From assembly GCF_900102425.1 (NCBI RefSeq), contig NZ_FNBT01000012.1:1-64000 (forward strand): a DNA stretch of 64,000 bases, written 5' to 3'. This DNA comes from Blastococcus aurantiacus. Lineage in GTDB: Bacteria; Actinomycetota; Actinomycetes; Mycobacteriales; Geodermatophilaceae. The position numbers and the translations under genes were made by a program. Below the pieces are notes generated by a model, which saw only the letters and a list, made by a program, of their open reading frames with translations, had not been told where the DNA came from and did not search any database. This document shows, in pieces, positions 25,905 through 34,402 of this stretch (position 1 is its first letter; every line of letters starts with the position of its first letter).

Positions 25905-26072
25905 ATGAGCGAGCCGAACAACACGCAGGCCGCGGGCGAGGGCGTCTCCGACGAGGAGATGATCGAGAGCGTCGCCTCGCAGACCGACAGCGCCTCGGAG
26001 CACGCCGACGTGGCGGGCAAGGACTGGGACGGGGACGCCTCGCAGGCGCCCGCCCCCACCAGCGAGGCCTGA
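25905..26072 (+). CDS. Small acidic hypothetical protein
   Basis: This is a 55-residue, strongly acidic, hydrophilic protein (EGVSDEEMIESVASQ) without membrane span or cysteine. It is probably disordered. ATG at 25905 has a good AGAGAGGAC ribosome site, and a terminator follows at once, so it appears to be a real single-gene unit. The function is unknown. Confidence 0.65.
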   Translation: MSEPNNTQAAGEGVSDEEMIESVASQTDSASEHADVAGKDWDGDASQAPAPTSEA

Positions 26073-26085
26073 GAACAGACGCAGC

Positions 26086-26117
26086 CGGTCCCGGTTCCCC
26101 AGGGGGAGCCGGGACCG
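26086..26117. terminator. Intrinsic terminator
   Basis: A 15-bp stem (CGGTCCCGGTTCCCC against GGGGAGCCGGGACCG, one G-U pair) lies 14 bases after the small acidic gene. It also lies 25 bases from the end of the convergent cysN gene, so it can serve both. Confidence 0.8.
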
Positions 26118-26141
26118 TTCGCGTGCGGGGCCCGTCGAGGG

Positions 26142-27455
26142 CTAGGGGGCGACGAGCATGCCCGCGCCGACGGTGGCGTTGGTCGCCTCGTCGACGAGGA
26201 TGAACCGCCCGGTGGCCCGGTTGCGGGCGTAGTCGTCCACGAACAGCGGCTGCGTGGTGCGGAGCTTCACCCGCCCGATGTCGTTGAGCCCGAGATCGGC
26301 GGCGTCCTGGTCGCGGTGCAGCGTGTTGACGTCGAGGCGGTAGACGACGTCCTTCACCACGCCGCGCACCGAGCGCGTGGTGTGCTTGATCGCCAGCCGC
26401 TGCCGCGGGCGCAGCGGCTCGTCGGTCATCCAGCAGACCATCGCGTCGAGGTCCTGCGTGACGTGCGGTGCGTTGGCCGGGCGGCAGATCAGGTCGCCGC
26501 GGGATACGTCGAGGTCGTCGGCCAGCCGCACGGTCACGGACATGGGCGGGAACGCCTCGTCCACCGGGCCCCGCGGGCCGTCGATGCCGGCGATCGTCGT
26601 CGTCAGGCCGCTGGGCAGCACCTGGACCTCGTCGCCGGTGCGCAGCACGCCGCTGGACACCCGGCCGGCGTAGCCGCGGTAGTCGTGGTGGGCGTCGGAC
26701 TGCGGGCGGATCACGTACTGCACCGGGAACCGGGCGTCGACGAGGTTCCGGTCGCTGGCCACGTGCACGTGCTCCAGGTGGTGCAGCAGCGACGGCCCCT
26801 GGTACCAGGGGGTGTTCGCCGAGCGGGTGACCACGTTGTCGCCGTTGAGCGCCGAGATGGGGACGACCGTCAGGTCCGGGATGTTCAGCTTCGCGGCGAA
26901 GGCGGTGAACTCGTCACGGATCGCCTCGTAGGTGGCCTCCGACCAGTCGACGAGGTCCATCTTGTTGACCGCCACGACCAGGTGCGGCACCCGCAGCAGC
27001 GAGGCGAGGAACGCGTGCCGCCGGCTCTGCTCGAGCATCCCCTTGCGGGCGTCGACGAGCACGATCGCCAGGTCCGCGGTCGAGGCGCCGGTGACCATGT
27101 TGCGGGTGTACTGCACGTGCCCGGGGGTGTCGGCGAGGATGAACGTCCGCCGGGGGGTGCTGAAGTACCGGTAGGCGACGTCGATGGTGATGCCCTGCTC
27201 GCGCTCGGCGCGCAGGCCGTCGGTGAGCAGCGCGAGGTCCACGTAATCGCCCTTGCTGGCGCGCTCGACCGCCTCGTACTGGTCTTCGAAGACGGCCTTG
27301 CTGTCGTAGAGCAGCCGGCCGATGAGCGTGCTCTTCCCGTCGTCGACGGAACCGGCCGTGGCGATCCGCAGGATGTCCTTGCGGGCGACGGCGATGTCGT
27401 GGGCCTGTTCGGCGGCGGGGGAGTGCAGGTCGACGGGCTCGTCCACGGGGGTCAT
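26142..27455 (-). CDS. cysN: Sulfate adenylyltransferase large subunit (GTPase)
   Basis: CysN couples GTP hydrolysis to adenylation of sulfate by CysD, giving adenosine 5'-phosphosulfate. The 437-residue protein has an EF-Tu-like GTPase domain: G1 in GSVDDGKST, DTPGH as G3 and NKMD as G4. Two beta-barrel domains follow. It stops where APS kinase domains begin in bifunctional CysNC, so it is CysN only. It lies downstream of cysD on the same strand, but about 290 bases away instead of the usual overlap, because a small gene on the opposite strand sits between them. Confidence 0.95.
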   Translation of the reverse strand: MTPVDEPVDLHSPAAEQAHDIAVARKDILRIATAGSVDDGKSTLIGRLLYDSKAVFEDQYEAVERASKGDYVDLALLTDGLRAEREQGITIDVAYRYFSTPRRTFILADTPGHVQYTRNMVTGASTADLAIVLVDARKGMLEQSRRHAFLASLLRVPHLVVAVNKMDLVDWSEATYEAIRDEFTAFAAKLNIPDLTVVPISALNGDNVVTRSANTPWYQGPSLLHHLEHVHVASDRNLVDARFPVQYVIRPQSDAHHDYRGYAGRVSSGVLRTGDEVQVLPSGLTTTIAGIDGPRGPVDEAFPPMSVTVRLADDLDVSRGDLICRPANAPHVTQDLDAMVCWMTDEPLRPRQRLAIKHTTRSVRGVVKDVVYRLDVNTLHRDQDAADLGLNDIGRVKLRTTQPLFVDDYARNRATGRFILVDEATNATVGAGMLVAP

Positions 27456-27523
27456 CTGTCGGTCTCCTGGCAGCGGACGGCGGGGCGGCGCACCCTGGGG
27501 CGCGGAGCCCGGAAGAGGTGCGC

Positions 27524-27751
27524 ATGTTCGTGTTCGCGGTGGCCGCGCCCGCGCTGCTGGTCGTCCTGCTGGGCTATGCGGTGGGCTACGCCGCGGGCGC
27601 GTGGTTCAGCGACCTGTTCGGCGCGTCGTCCCCTGTCGTGGCCGAGCGGGTGGGCTGGACCACCGGGCTGCTGCTGCTGGCCGTCGTCGTGCGCGTCCTG
27701 CTGCTGCTCCGGCGCCGGCGCATCCGGCGTCTGGATGGCCATCAGAAGTAG
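27524..27751 (+). CDS. Small two-span membrane protein between cysD and cysN
   Basis: This 75-residue protein has two hydrophobic helices (about residues 2-26 and 41-60) and an Arg-rich tail (RRRRIRRLDGHQK). Third codon positions are almost all G or C until the last few codons, where it overlaps the 3' end of cysD by 10 bases, which supports real coding. ATG at 27524 follows GGAAGAGG. It runs opposite to both cys genes, so the cysD-cysN transcript would be antisense to it. The function is unknown; a membrane role in sulfate metabolism is only suggested by position. Confidence 0.65.
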   Translation: MFVFAVAAPALLVVLLGYAVGYAAGAWFSDLFGASSPVVAERVGWTTGLLLLAVVVRVLLLLRRRRIRRLDGHQK

Positions 27752-28650
27752 CCCTCCTTCTTCCGGTCCTCCATGGCGGCGTCGCTGACCTTGTCGTCGC
27801 CGCGCGTCGCGCCGCGCTCGGTCATCCGGGTCACCGCGATCTCGGCGATGACCTCCTCGACGGTGGTCGCCTCGGACAGGACCGCGGCGGTGAGGTTGGC
27901 GTCGCCGACGGTGCGGTAGCGGACGGTCTCGCGCCGCACCTGCTCGCCCTCGCGCGGCCGGATGAACTCGTTGACGGCGTAGAGCATCCCCTGGCGCTCG
28001 ACGACCTCCCGCTCCTGCGCGAGGTACAGCGACGGGATCGCGATCTCCTCGCTGAGGATGTACTGCCAGATGTCGAGCTCGGTCCAGTTCGACAGCGGGA
28101 AGACGCGGATCGACTCACCGAGGTGGATCCGGCCGTTGTAGAGGTCCCACAGCTCGGGGCGCTGGTTCTTCGGGTCCCACTGGCCGAACTCGTCGCGGAA
28201 GGAGAACATCCGCTCCTTGGCGCGGGCCTTGTCCTCGTCCCGCCGGGCGCCGCCGAACAGCGCGGTGAAGCCGTGCTCCTCGACCGCGTCCAGCAGCACC
28301 GGGGTCTGGATCCGGTTGCGGGAGCCGTTGGGCTCCTCCTTGACCGTGCCCGCGGTGATCGCGTCCGGGACCGAGGCGACGACCAGCTCCACGCCGAGCT
28401 CGGCCACGCGCTTGTCGCGGAACTCCAGGACGTCCGGGAAGTTCAGCCCGGTGTCCACGTGCATCACCGGGAACGGGATGCGGGCCGGGGCGAAGGCCTT
28501 CCGGGCCAGCTCCAGCATCACGATGGAGTCCTTGCCGCCGGAGAACAGCAGCACCGGCCGTTCCAGCTCGGCGACGACCTCACGGATCACGTGGATGGAC
28601 TCGGCCTCCAGCGTCTCCAGCTGGCTGAGCCGGTAGTCGGGCGTGGTCAC
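27742..28650 (-). CDS. cysD: Sulfate adenylyltransferase small subunit
   Basis: CysD makes APS from ATP and sulfate in complex with CysN. It has the PP-loop SGGKDS near residue 40, then the FGGARRDEDKARAKER segment, and ends in DRKKEGYF, typical of CysD. The GTG at 28650 gives 302 residues, the usual length, with GGAG upstream; an in-frame ATG at 28683 would add 11 residues. A cysQ-like gene lies upstream on the same strand. No cysH, cysC or sulfate permease is in the window. Confidence 0.95.
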   Translation of the reverse strand: MTTPDYRLSQLETLEAESIHVIREVVAELERPVLLFSGGKDSIVMLELARKAFAPARIPFPVMHVDTGLNFPDVLEFRDKRVAELGVELVVASVPDAITAGTVKEEPNGSRNRIQTPVLLDAVEEHGFTALFGGARRDEDKARAKERMFSFRDEFGQWDPKNQRPELWDLYNGRIHLGESIRVFPLSNWTELDIWQYILSEEIAIPSLYLAQEREVVERQGMLYAVNEFIRPREGEQVRRETVRYRTVGDANLTAAVLSEATTVEEVIAEIAVTRMTERGATRGDDKVSDAAMEDRKKEGYF

Positions 28651-28734
28651 GGGGTGAGATCTCCGGGGTTCGGGGGCTGGCACGTCCTGAGCACCAACCC
28701 CATCGGATCGGTGCGGATTCCCCTCCAGTGTCCG

Positions 28735-29472
28735 CTATCGCCCCGTGCGGACCGCAGCCAGGATGGGCTCCGCCAGCTCCGGGCGGCAGACGACCAGGTC
28801 GGGCAGGGAGAGCTCGGCTTCGTTGTAGACCAGCGGTGCGCCGTCGATCCGGGTCGTGGACAGGCCGGCGGCGCGGGCGACGGCGACGGGTGCCGCGGAA
28901 TCCCACTGGTACATCCCGCCGGAGTGCACGTAGGCGTCGACCTCGCCGCGCACCACGGCCAGCACCTTGTAGCCCGCCGATCCCATCGGCACGAGCTCAC
29001 CGCCCAGAGCCAGGGCGACGGCGTCGGCCTCCGCCGGGGGACGGGTGCGGCTCACCGCGATGCGGACCGGTCCGTTCCGACGTGCGGGAGGTGCGGGCGC
29101 GGGCTCGGTGACCAGGACCTGGTCCAGCGCCGGCAGGGCGACGGCGGACGCGCCCAGCTCGCCGTGGGCCCACAGCGCCACGTGCACCGCCCAGTCGGCG
29201 CGGCCGGCCTCGCCGTACTCGCGGGTGCCGTCGAGGGGGTCCACGATCCACACCCGGTCGGCCGACAGCCGCCGCTCGTCGTCGGCGGCCTCCTCGCTGA
29301 GGACGGCGTCGCCGGGGCGCTCCGCGGCGAGCACCGCGCTGATCGCCTCCTGCGCGGCCGCGTCGCCGGCGTCGCCCAGGGCGCGGCCGGTCAGGGCGCC
29401 GTCGGCCCGCAGCGCGAGCAGCACGCCGGCGGCGGCTCGGGCGGCGGAGGCGGCGACCGCGACGTCGTCCAC
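28735..29472 (-). CDS. CysQ-like 3'(2'),5'-bisphosphate nucleotidase
   Basis: This 245-residue member of the inositol monophosphatase/FBPase superfamily has EEAADD and WIVDPLDGTREY as metal-binding motifs and the late WDSAAP. It likely removes the 3'-phosphate from PAP, a by-product of sulfate assimilation and sulfotransfer, which fits its place directly upstream of cysD. GTG at 29472 was chosen; it lies five bases after the thioesterase gene. An inositol phosphatase role is a less likely alternative. Confidence 0.88.
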   Translation of the reverse strand: MDDVAVAASAARAAAGVLLALRADGALTGRALGDAGDAAAQEAISAVLAAERPGDAVLSEEAADDERRLSADRVWIVDPLDGTREYGEAGRADWAVHVALWAHGELGASAVALPALDQVLVTEPAPAPPARRNGPVRIAVSRTRPPAEADAVALALGGELVPMGSAGYKVLAVVRGEVDAYVHSGGMYQWDSAAPVAVARAAGLSTTRIDGAPLVYNEAELSLPDLVVCRPELAEPILAAVRTGR

Positions 29473-29476
29473 CGGG

Positions 29477-30187
29477 TCAGGCCAGCCGCAGCGCGGTCGC
29501 GTCACCGGGACGACGCGGCGGTGCGTGGTTGCCCGACGCGTCGGTGACGGCGCCGAAGTAGGCGGCCTGCTTCTCGGGGCGGGGCAGGACGAACAGGCCA
29601 CGCGCCTCGACCAGCACCTTCTCGGGGGCCGAGGCGAGGGCGATGGTGCCCGAGATGTTCGCCTTGCGCCCCTCGTGCGACTCCACGCGGGCGCGCAGCA
29701 CCAGGGGGGTCTGCAGCGGCAGCGGACCGCGGTAGTCCAGCTCGAGGTGGGCGGTCATGCCCCACAGGCCGGCGGCGCCGGCGGCGCTGCCCAGCATCTG
29801 GTCCATGAACAGCGCGCTCATGCCGCCGTGCACGAAGGTGGGCGGGCCCTCGTAGGCCAGCCCGAGGGTGACCTCCGCGACGACGCCGTCGCCCTCGGCT
29901 CGGACGACGAGCGGGGGTGCCAACGGGTGTGCGATGCCGGTGACCGGGTTGAACACCCGGCGGCCCTCGGACGGGTCGTCCAGGCGGGGCAGCTGGGCGG
30001 CCGGCCGGGGGTTGCCGTCGATCCGGGCGATGGCCGCCCGCACCAGCTCCGCGGCCGCCGCGACCTCGCCGGTCGGCGCCGTCGTGGTCACCGAGGCCTC
30101 GATCAGCTCGCGGAGGGCATCGCCCAGGTCGGTCGTCGCCGTCATCAGTTCGGCGTCGGGCGCGGCGCCGCTGTCGTTCGAGGTCAC
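29477..30187 (-). CDS. PaaI-type hotdog thioesterase
   Basis: The 236-residue protein has a C-terminal hotdog fold of the PaaI thioesterase family with the HGGMSALFMDQ signature. An extra N-terminal region of about 90 residues has no clear motif. It should hydrolyse an acyl-CoA of unknown chain. It is the first gene of the run toward cysQ and cysD (five bases before cysQ), perhaps only by transcriptional convenience. Confidence 0.85.
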   Translation of the reverse strand: MTSNDSGAAPDAELMTATTDLGDALRELIEASVTTTAPTGEVAAAAELVRAAIARIDGNPRPAAQLPRLDDPSEGRRVFNPVTGIAHPLAPPLVVRAEGDGVVAEVTLGLAYEGPPTFVHGGMSALFMDQMLGSAAGAAGLWGMTAHLELDYRGPLPLQTPLVLRARVESHEGRKANISGTIALASAPEKVLVEARGLFVLPRPEKQAAYFGAVTDASGNHAPPRRPGDATALRLA

Positions 30188-30209
30188 GTCCGAATGGTGA
30201 CAGGCGGCC

Positions 30210-31730
30210 TCAGCCGGGCCGGTCGGCGGTCCCGTCCGCGGTGCCGGCCGCCGGTGCCGGTGGCCCGCCGCGGTGCAGGCCCACCGTGAAGGTCGCTCCG
30301 CGGCCAGGGGCGGTGTCCAGCGCGATCGTGCCGCCGTGCGCCTCGACCAGGGAGGCGACGATGGCCAACCCCAGTCCGCTCCCGCCCGCCTCGGCGCCGT
30401 CGCCGTTCCGGGTGCGGGAGGTGTCGGCCCGGTAGAACCGCTCGAACGCCCGGGCGGCGTCGGCGGCGTCCATGCCCGGCCCCTCGTCGCTCACCCGCAG
30501 CAGCAGCACGTCGCCGCCGGCGTCCTGGCCGACGGAGACGCCGACCCGCGTCCCCGGCGGGGTGTGCGTGAGGGCGTTGGTCACCAGGTTGCCCACCACC
30601 TGGCGTAGCCGGCCCTCGTCGCCCAGCACGACCGGGACGTCGGTGAGCGACTCGTCCAGGTGCAGGGTGATGGGTCGCTCGGGCTGCACGGCGCGGGCGT
30701 CGTGCACGGCGTCGCCCGCGATGGCCGCGAGGTCGACGGGCGTCAGGGAGAGCGGACGGCGCTGGTCCAGGCGGGCGAGCAGGAGGAGGTCCTCCACCAG
30801 GACGCCCATGCGGGAGCCCTCGGCCTCGATACGCGACATCAGCCGGGCGACCTCCTGGTCGGAGCCGACGGCGCCTTGCCGGTAGAGCTCGGCGAACCCG
30901 CGGATCGACGTCAGGGGGGTGCGCAGCTCGTGGCTGGCGTCGGCGACGAAGCGGCGCATCTTCTCCTCCGAACCGCGGGCCTCGGCCTCGGAGGCCTGCT
31001 GCGCGCGGAAGGCGCTCTCGATGCGGGCCAGCATCCCGTTGAGCGCGGTCGACAGCCGGCCCACCTCGGTGCGCTGGTCGCCCTCGGGCACGCGCTGGGA
31101 CAGGTCGCCCGCGGCGATCGCCTGCGCGGTGCGCTCGACCTCCGCCAGCGGACGCAGGCTGTTGCGGACGAGCAGGTACCCGGCGACGCCGAGCATCGCG
31201 AGGACGGCGAGGCCGACGAACACCTCGATGCGCACCAGCCGGCCGATCGCCTTCTCGTCGTCCTCCAGGTCGATGCCGACGACCAGGGTGTAGCCGTCGG
31301 GGAGCCGGCCGGTCATGACCCGCCAGCTCGTCCCGTCGTCGGCGCGGACGGTGACGGCGGCGCGGTCGTACTTCCCGTCGTCCATGCGCACCGGGTCGAT
31401 CTCGGGGATGCCCTCCGCGTCCGGCGGTCCCTGGAGGTCCACCACCTCGGTCGCGCCGGGTCCGTAGCACCCGTAGTACGCCGCGCGTGGTCCCGGTGAC
31501 TGGTAGCCACCTTCCAGGCAGGCCCGGAACTCCTTCGGGCCCGGCTGGCTGACCGCCGACCGCAGGGCGTCGTCCTGCTGGTCGGTCAGGTAGTCGCGCA
31601 GCAGCGACGTGGTGGCGAACCCGGTCGCGAGCAGGGCCAGGGCGACGAGCGCGACCAGCAGGGCGACCAGCGTGATCCGCAGCGGGACCCGTGGGCCGCT
31701 GCGGACGGGAGCCGGGGAGGGTTCGGTCAT
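30210..31730 (-). CDS. Sensor histidine kinase
   Basis: The 506-residue membrane kinase has an N-terminal helix (about residues 18-40), an outer domain of about 130 residues with two Cys, a second helix, a HAMP domain and the dimerisation/phosphoacceptor helix with DASHELRTPL. An HATPase domain follows (NLVTNALTHTPPG, DEGPGM, GSGLGLAIV). The ATG overlaps the stop of the response regulator as ATGA, so they are a cognate pair. The layout matches the mycobacterial TcrY/PhoR type; the signal is unknown. Confidence 0.94.
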   Translation of the reverse strand: MTEPSPAPVRSGPRVPLRITLVALLVALVALALLATGFATTSLLRDYLTDQQDDALRSAVSQPGPKEFRACLEGGYQSPGPRAAYYGCYGPGATEVVDLQGPPDAEGIPEIDPVRMDDGKYDRAAVTVRADDGTSWRVMTGRLPDGYTLVVGIDLEDDEKAIGRLVRIEVFVGLAVLAMLGVAGYLLVRNSLRPLAEVERTAQAIAAGDLSQRVPEGDQRTEVGRLSTALNGMLARIESAFRAQQASEAEARGSEEKMRRFVADASHELRTPLTSIRGFAELYRQGAVGSDQEVARLMSRIEAEGSRMGVLVEDLLLLARLDQRRPLSLTPVDLAAIAGDAVHDARAVQPERPITLHLDESLTDVPVVLGDEGRLRQVVGNLVTNALTHTPPGTRVGVSVGQDAGGDVLLLRVSDEGPGMDAADAARAFERFYRADTSRTRNGDGAEAGGSGLGLAIVASLVEAHGGTIALDTAPGRGATFTVGLHRGGPPAPAAGTADGTADRPG

Positions 31731-32485
31731 GCTCCCCGCGGCAGGCGGAGCGTGTAGCCGACCCCCCGGATGGTGTGCAGCAGGCGGGGCTCGGTCGTGT
31801 CGATCTTGCGGCGCAGGTAGGAGATGTAGGACTCCACCACGTTGGCCTCGCCGTTGAAGTCGTAGTTCCACACGTGGTCGAGGATCTGCGCCTTGGAGAG
31901 CACCCGCCCGGCGTTGGCCATCAGGTAGCGCAGGAGCTTGAACTCGGTCGGGGACAGGCTGATCAGCGTGCCGGCCTTGATGACCTCGTGGCTCTCCTCG
32001 TCCAGCTCGATGTCGGCGAAGGTCAGCCGTGGGGCCTCCGCCGCCTGCTGGGCACCAGCGGTGCGCCGCAGCACCGCGCGGATGCGGGCGATCACCTCGT
32101 CGAGGCTGAAGGGCTTGGTCACGTAGTCGTCCCCGCCGAGCGTCAGCCCGGACACCTTGTCCTCCGCGGCGTCGCGCGCGGTCAGGAACACCACCGGGGT
32201 GCGCCGGCCGGACTCGCGCATCCGGCGGACGACGCCGAACCCGTCGAGCCCCGGCATCATCACGTCGAGCACGAGCAGATCGGGGCGGAAGGACTCCGCG
32301 AGGGCGAGCGCCTGCTGGCCGTCGGCGGCCGTGGCGACGTCGAAGCCGGCGTACCGCAGGCTGGCCGAGAGCAGCTCCCGGATGTTCGGCTCGTCGTCCA
32401 CCACGAGCAGCCGGGCCTCGGGGGCGCGGGTCTGCGAACTTCCGGCCACGGATCCTCCGGTGGTGCGAGCGGGTGCCGTCGTCAT
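31727..32485 (-). CDS. OmpR-family response regulator (PhoP/TcrX-like)
   Basis: The 252-residue protein has a receiver domain with the acidic pocket VVDDE, phosphoacceptor Asp in LVLDVMMPG and Lys in VTKPF, followed by a winged-helix DNA-binding domain (SPTEFKLLRYL to RGVGYTLR). It closely resembles M. tuberculosis PhoP/TcrX, which are not orthologues of the phosphate regulator PhoB by name alone. It is co-transcribed with the kinase that follows. ATG at 32485 gives a short, low-complexity tail before the receiver. Confidence 0.94.
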   Translation of the reverse strand: MTTAPARTTGGSVAGSSQTRAPEARLLVVDDEPNIRELLSASLRYAGFDVATAADGQQALALAESFRPDLLVLDVMMPGLDGFGVVRRMRESGRRTPVVFLTARDAAEDKVSGLTLGGDDYVTKPFSLDEVIARIRAVLRRTAGAQQAAEAPRLTFADIELDEESHEVIKAGTLISLSPTEFKLLRYLMANAGRVLSKAQILDHVWNYDFNGEANVVESYISYLRRKIDTTEPRLLHTIRGVGYTLRLPRGA

Positions 32486-32552
32486 GGGATCGAGCGTGAC
32501 GGTGCCAGCTGCGGTCGGTCTGGACGCTACCTGTGAGGCGGCTGGGAGAGCC

Positions 32553-33365
32553 TCAGCCGGCAGGCGCCATCGCGCGACCGCGGCGCCAGTACCCGATCGC
32601 GTGGTGCTGGGCCCGGCCCAGCCCCCACCGGCCGCGCAGGTCGGCCCGGATCGCCCGGACGGCGGCCGACTCGGCGCCGACCCAGGCGAAGACGTCGTCG
32701 GTGCCCGGCGGGTCGAGGGCGGCGACCGCGTCCACGAGCAGCGTGCCCTCGCCCGGAGGCGTGCCGTTGCGGTGCAGCCAGTGCACGGCGATCCCCGGTG
32801 GTGCGGCGAGCGGCTGCTCCTCCTCCGGCCCGGCGACCTCGAGCAACGCGACGCCCGTCGTCCCCGGATCGGCGCCGGCCAGCAGCCGGCTGATCGCCGG
32901 CAGCGCGGTCTCGTCGCCGGCGCACAGCAGCCAGCGGGCCGGTCGCTCGGCCAGGGAGGCCGCACCCGCGACGGCCAGCAGCGCGCCGGGGTGGGCGGCC
33001 GCGGCCCAGGCGGCGGCCGGTCCGTCACCGTGCAGCACGAAGTCGATCTCGATCTCGCCGGCCACCGGGTCCTGACGGCGGGCGGTGTAGCTGCGCAGCG
33101 CGACGCCGTGGCTGCCCTGGGGCCAGACGATGCGGCCGTCGCGCTGGATGCGGGGCCAGCGGGGCTCGGCGTCGCCCACCCGGGGCACGAGCAGGTTCAC
33201 CGTGGGACCGGCGGCGGCGACGGCGTCCGGGTGGCCGCTCAGCAACACCCGGCGCACCGAGGGAGTCACGTCGCTGACCGCGGTCACGGTGAGGACGTCG
33301 ACGGCGCGCAGGCCGTCCGGCGCAGGTCCGTCCAGGGGTGGGCCGGCGGGGGAGGACACGGACAC
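32553..33365 (-). CDS. Siderophore-interacting protein (ViuB-like)
   Basis: This is a 270-residue flavoprotein of the SIP/ViuB ferric-siderophore reductase family. RSYTARR is the FAD-binding motif, a LLCAGDETALPA segment lies near the NAD(P)H site, and the C-terminal family stretch WAWVGAE-like (FAWVGAESAAVRA) is present. It should release iron from imported siderophores by reduction. GTG at 33365 starts it. A TAACCT -10 element ends seven bases upstream, so the mRNA may be leaderless. No siderophore transporter is adjacent. Confidence 0.92.
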   Translation of the reverse strand: MSVSSPAGPPLDGPAPDGLRAVDVLTVTAVSDVTPSVRRVLLSGHPDAVAAAGPTVNLLVPRVGDAEPRWPRIQRDGRIVWPQGSHGVALRSYTARRQDPVAGEIEIDFVLHGDGPAAAWAAAAHPGALLAVAGAASLAERPARWLLCAGDETALPAISRLLAGADPGTTGVALLEVAGPEEEQPLAAPPGIAVHWLHRNGTPPGEGTLLVDAVAALDPPGTDDVFAWVGAESAAVRAIRADLRGRWGLGRAQHHAIGYWRRGRAMAPAG

Positions 33366-33673
33366 CCCTGGAGGTTAGTGCGGTGCCGGCGGGGCCGACC
33401 CGGCCGTCCCCGGGGGAATGGGGTCGACCGGGCCGGCGATCGCGGACGGCGCACGTGACGCAGCGTGAGGGTCGGCTCCGCCCGACTCCGCCCGACTGCG
33501 GTGCGTTCTCCGTCGACGAGCACGCTAGGTGACCGGACGCCCCCTGGCAGCGCCCGCACGGGTGAGGCCTGCTCCCGAACGGGTGATCGAGCCGACGCGC
33601 CCCCGGATGTGTGTTGCGGACCCACGGCGGGCACGGGGAGCCCACCACCGTCCACGAGCGCGAGGAGCCGGTC
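33366..33673. other. Divergent intergenic region
   Basis: About 308 bases lie between the siderophore-interacting gene and the DUF2945 gene. On the minus strand TAACCT (33377-33372) is a plausible -10 that would start transcription at the GTG itself. The same bases read AGGTTAG, half of an IdeR/DmdR-type iron box, but no second half is visible. I see no gene or strong hairpin in the rest. Confidence 0.35.
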
Positions 33674-33883
33674 ATGGCAGACGACTTCAAGAAGGGTGAC
33701 CACGTCACCTGGAAGAGCCACGGCGGCACCGCCGAGGGGACCGTCGAACGGAAGATCACCTCCGACACCGAGGCCTCCGGCCGGAAGGTGAAGGCGAGCA
33801 AGGACGAGCCGCAGTACGAGGTGAAGAGCGAGAAGAGCGGCGGCACCGCCGTCCACAAGCCCTCCGCGCTCGACAAGGACTGA
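33674..33883 (+). CDS. DUF2945 (hypervirulence-associated Tudor-like) protein
   Basis: This is a 69-residue charged protein of the DUF2945 family (FKKGDHVTWKSHGGTAEGTVERKI), a small SH3/Tudor-like barrel found in bacteria and fungi. It ends in KPSALDKD, as most members do. Its biochemical role is unknown. ATG at 33674 follows GAGGAGCCG. It lies 38 bases before the DUF2795 gene and they probably share a transcript. Confidence 0.85.
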   Translation: MADDFKKGDHVTWKSHGGTAEGTVERKITSDTEASGRKVKASKDEPQYEVKSEKSGGTAVHKPSALDKD

Positions 33884-33921
33884 TCCACCCGGCACCCGCC
33901 GGGCAACAGACAGGAGACGAC

Positions 33922-34386
33922 GTGACCGAGCCAGGAGACGCCTTCGCCGGCGTCAGCGCGCGGAGCACCAAGCACAACCCGCGGGTCGACGAGGAGCTGG
34001 AGCACGAGATCCAGGGGATGCTCAAGGGCGATCGCCCCACCCGTTCCGAGGAGTGGCGCGAGGTCGAGCCCGTCGCCGAGGGCGACCCGGACCTGACCGC
34101 GAGTCCGACGAGCACGCTCACCGGTGGGGTTCCCCAAGGGATGACCGAGGACGCCGTCGTCGCCCGCGCCGAGCTGGCCCGCTGGCTGACCCGGGCGCCG
34201 TTCCCGGGCACGCGCACCGACCTCATCGAGCAGGCGATGGACAACCGGGCGCCCGACGCCGTGGTCGCCGAGCTGGAGCGGCTGCCCGAGGGCGAGACCT
34301 ACGAACGGATCGGCGACGTGGCCCGAGCCCTCGGTTATCCGACGGAGACCGGTCCCGGCCCCGGCGCCACGGAGGGGCAGGACTAG
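33922..34386 (+). CDS. DUF2795 domain protein
   Basis: The 154-residue hydrophilic protein has two regions resembling the DUF2795 fold: RWLTRAPFPGTRTDLIEQA and LERLPEGETYERIGDVARALGYP. DUF2795 proteins are small, stress-associated and of unknown function. GTG at 33922 follows ACAGGAGACGAC. It converges with the repeat protein gene, 16 bases away, with no clear hairpin between them. Confidence 0.8.
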   Translation: MTEPGDAFAGVSARSTKHNPRVDEELEHEIQGMLKGDRPTRSEEWREVEPVAEGDPDLTASPTSTLTGGVPQGMTEDAVVARAELARWLTRAPFPGTRTDLIEQAMDNRAPDAVVAELERLPEGETYERIGDVARALGYPTETGPGPGATEGQD

Positions 34387-34402
34387 GAGAAGGACCGCAC
34401 GA

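Noticed and set aside
30210-32485. Kinase and regulator as the phosphate PhoR-PhoP pair
   Set aside because: The regulator resembles mycobacterial PhoP/TcrX, but it is not linked to pst (over 5 kb away), so no phosphate role is assigned.
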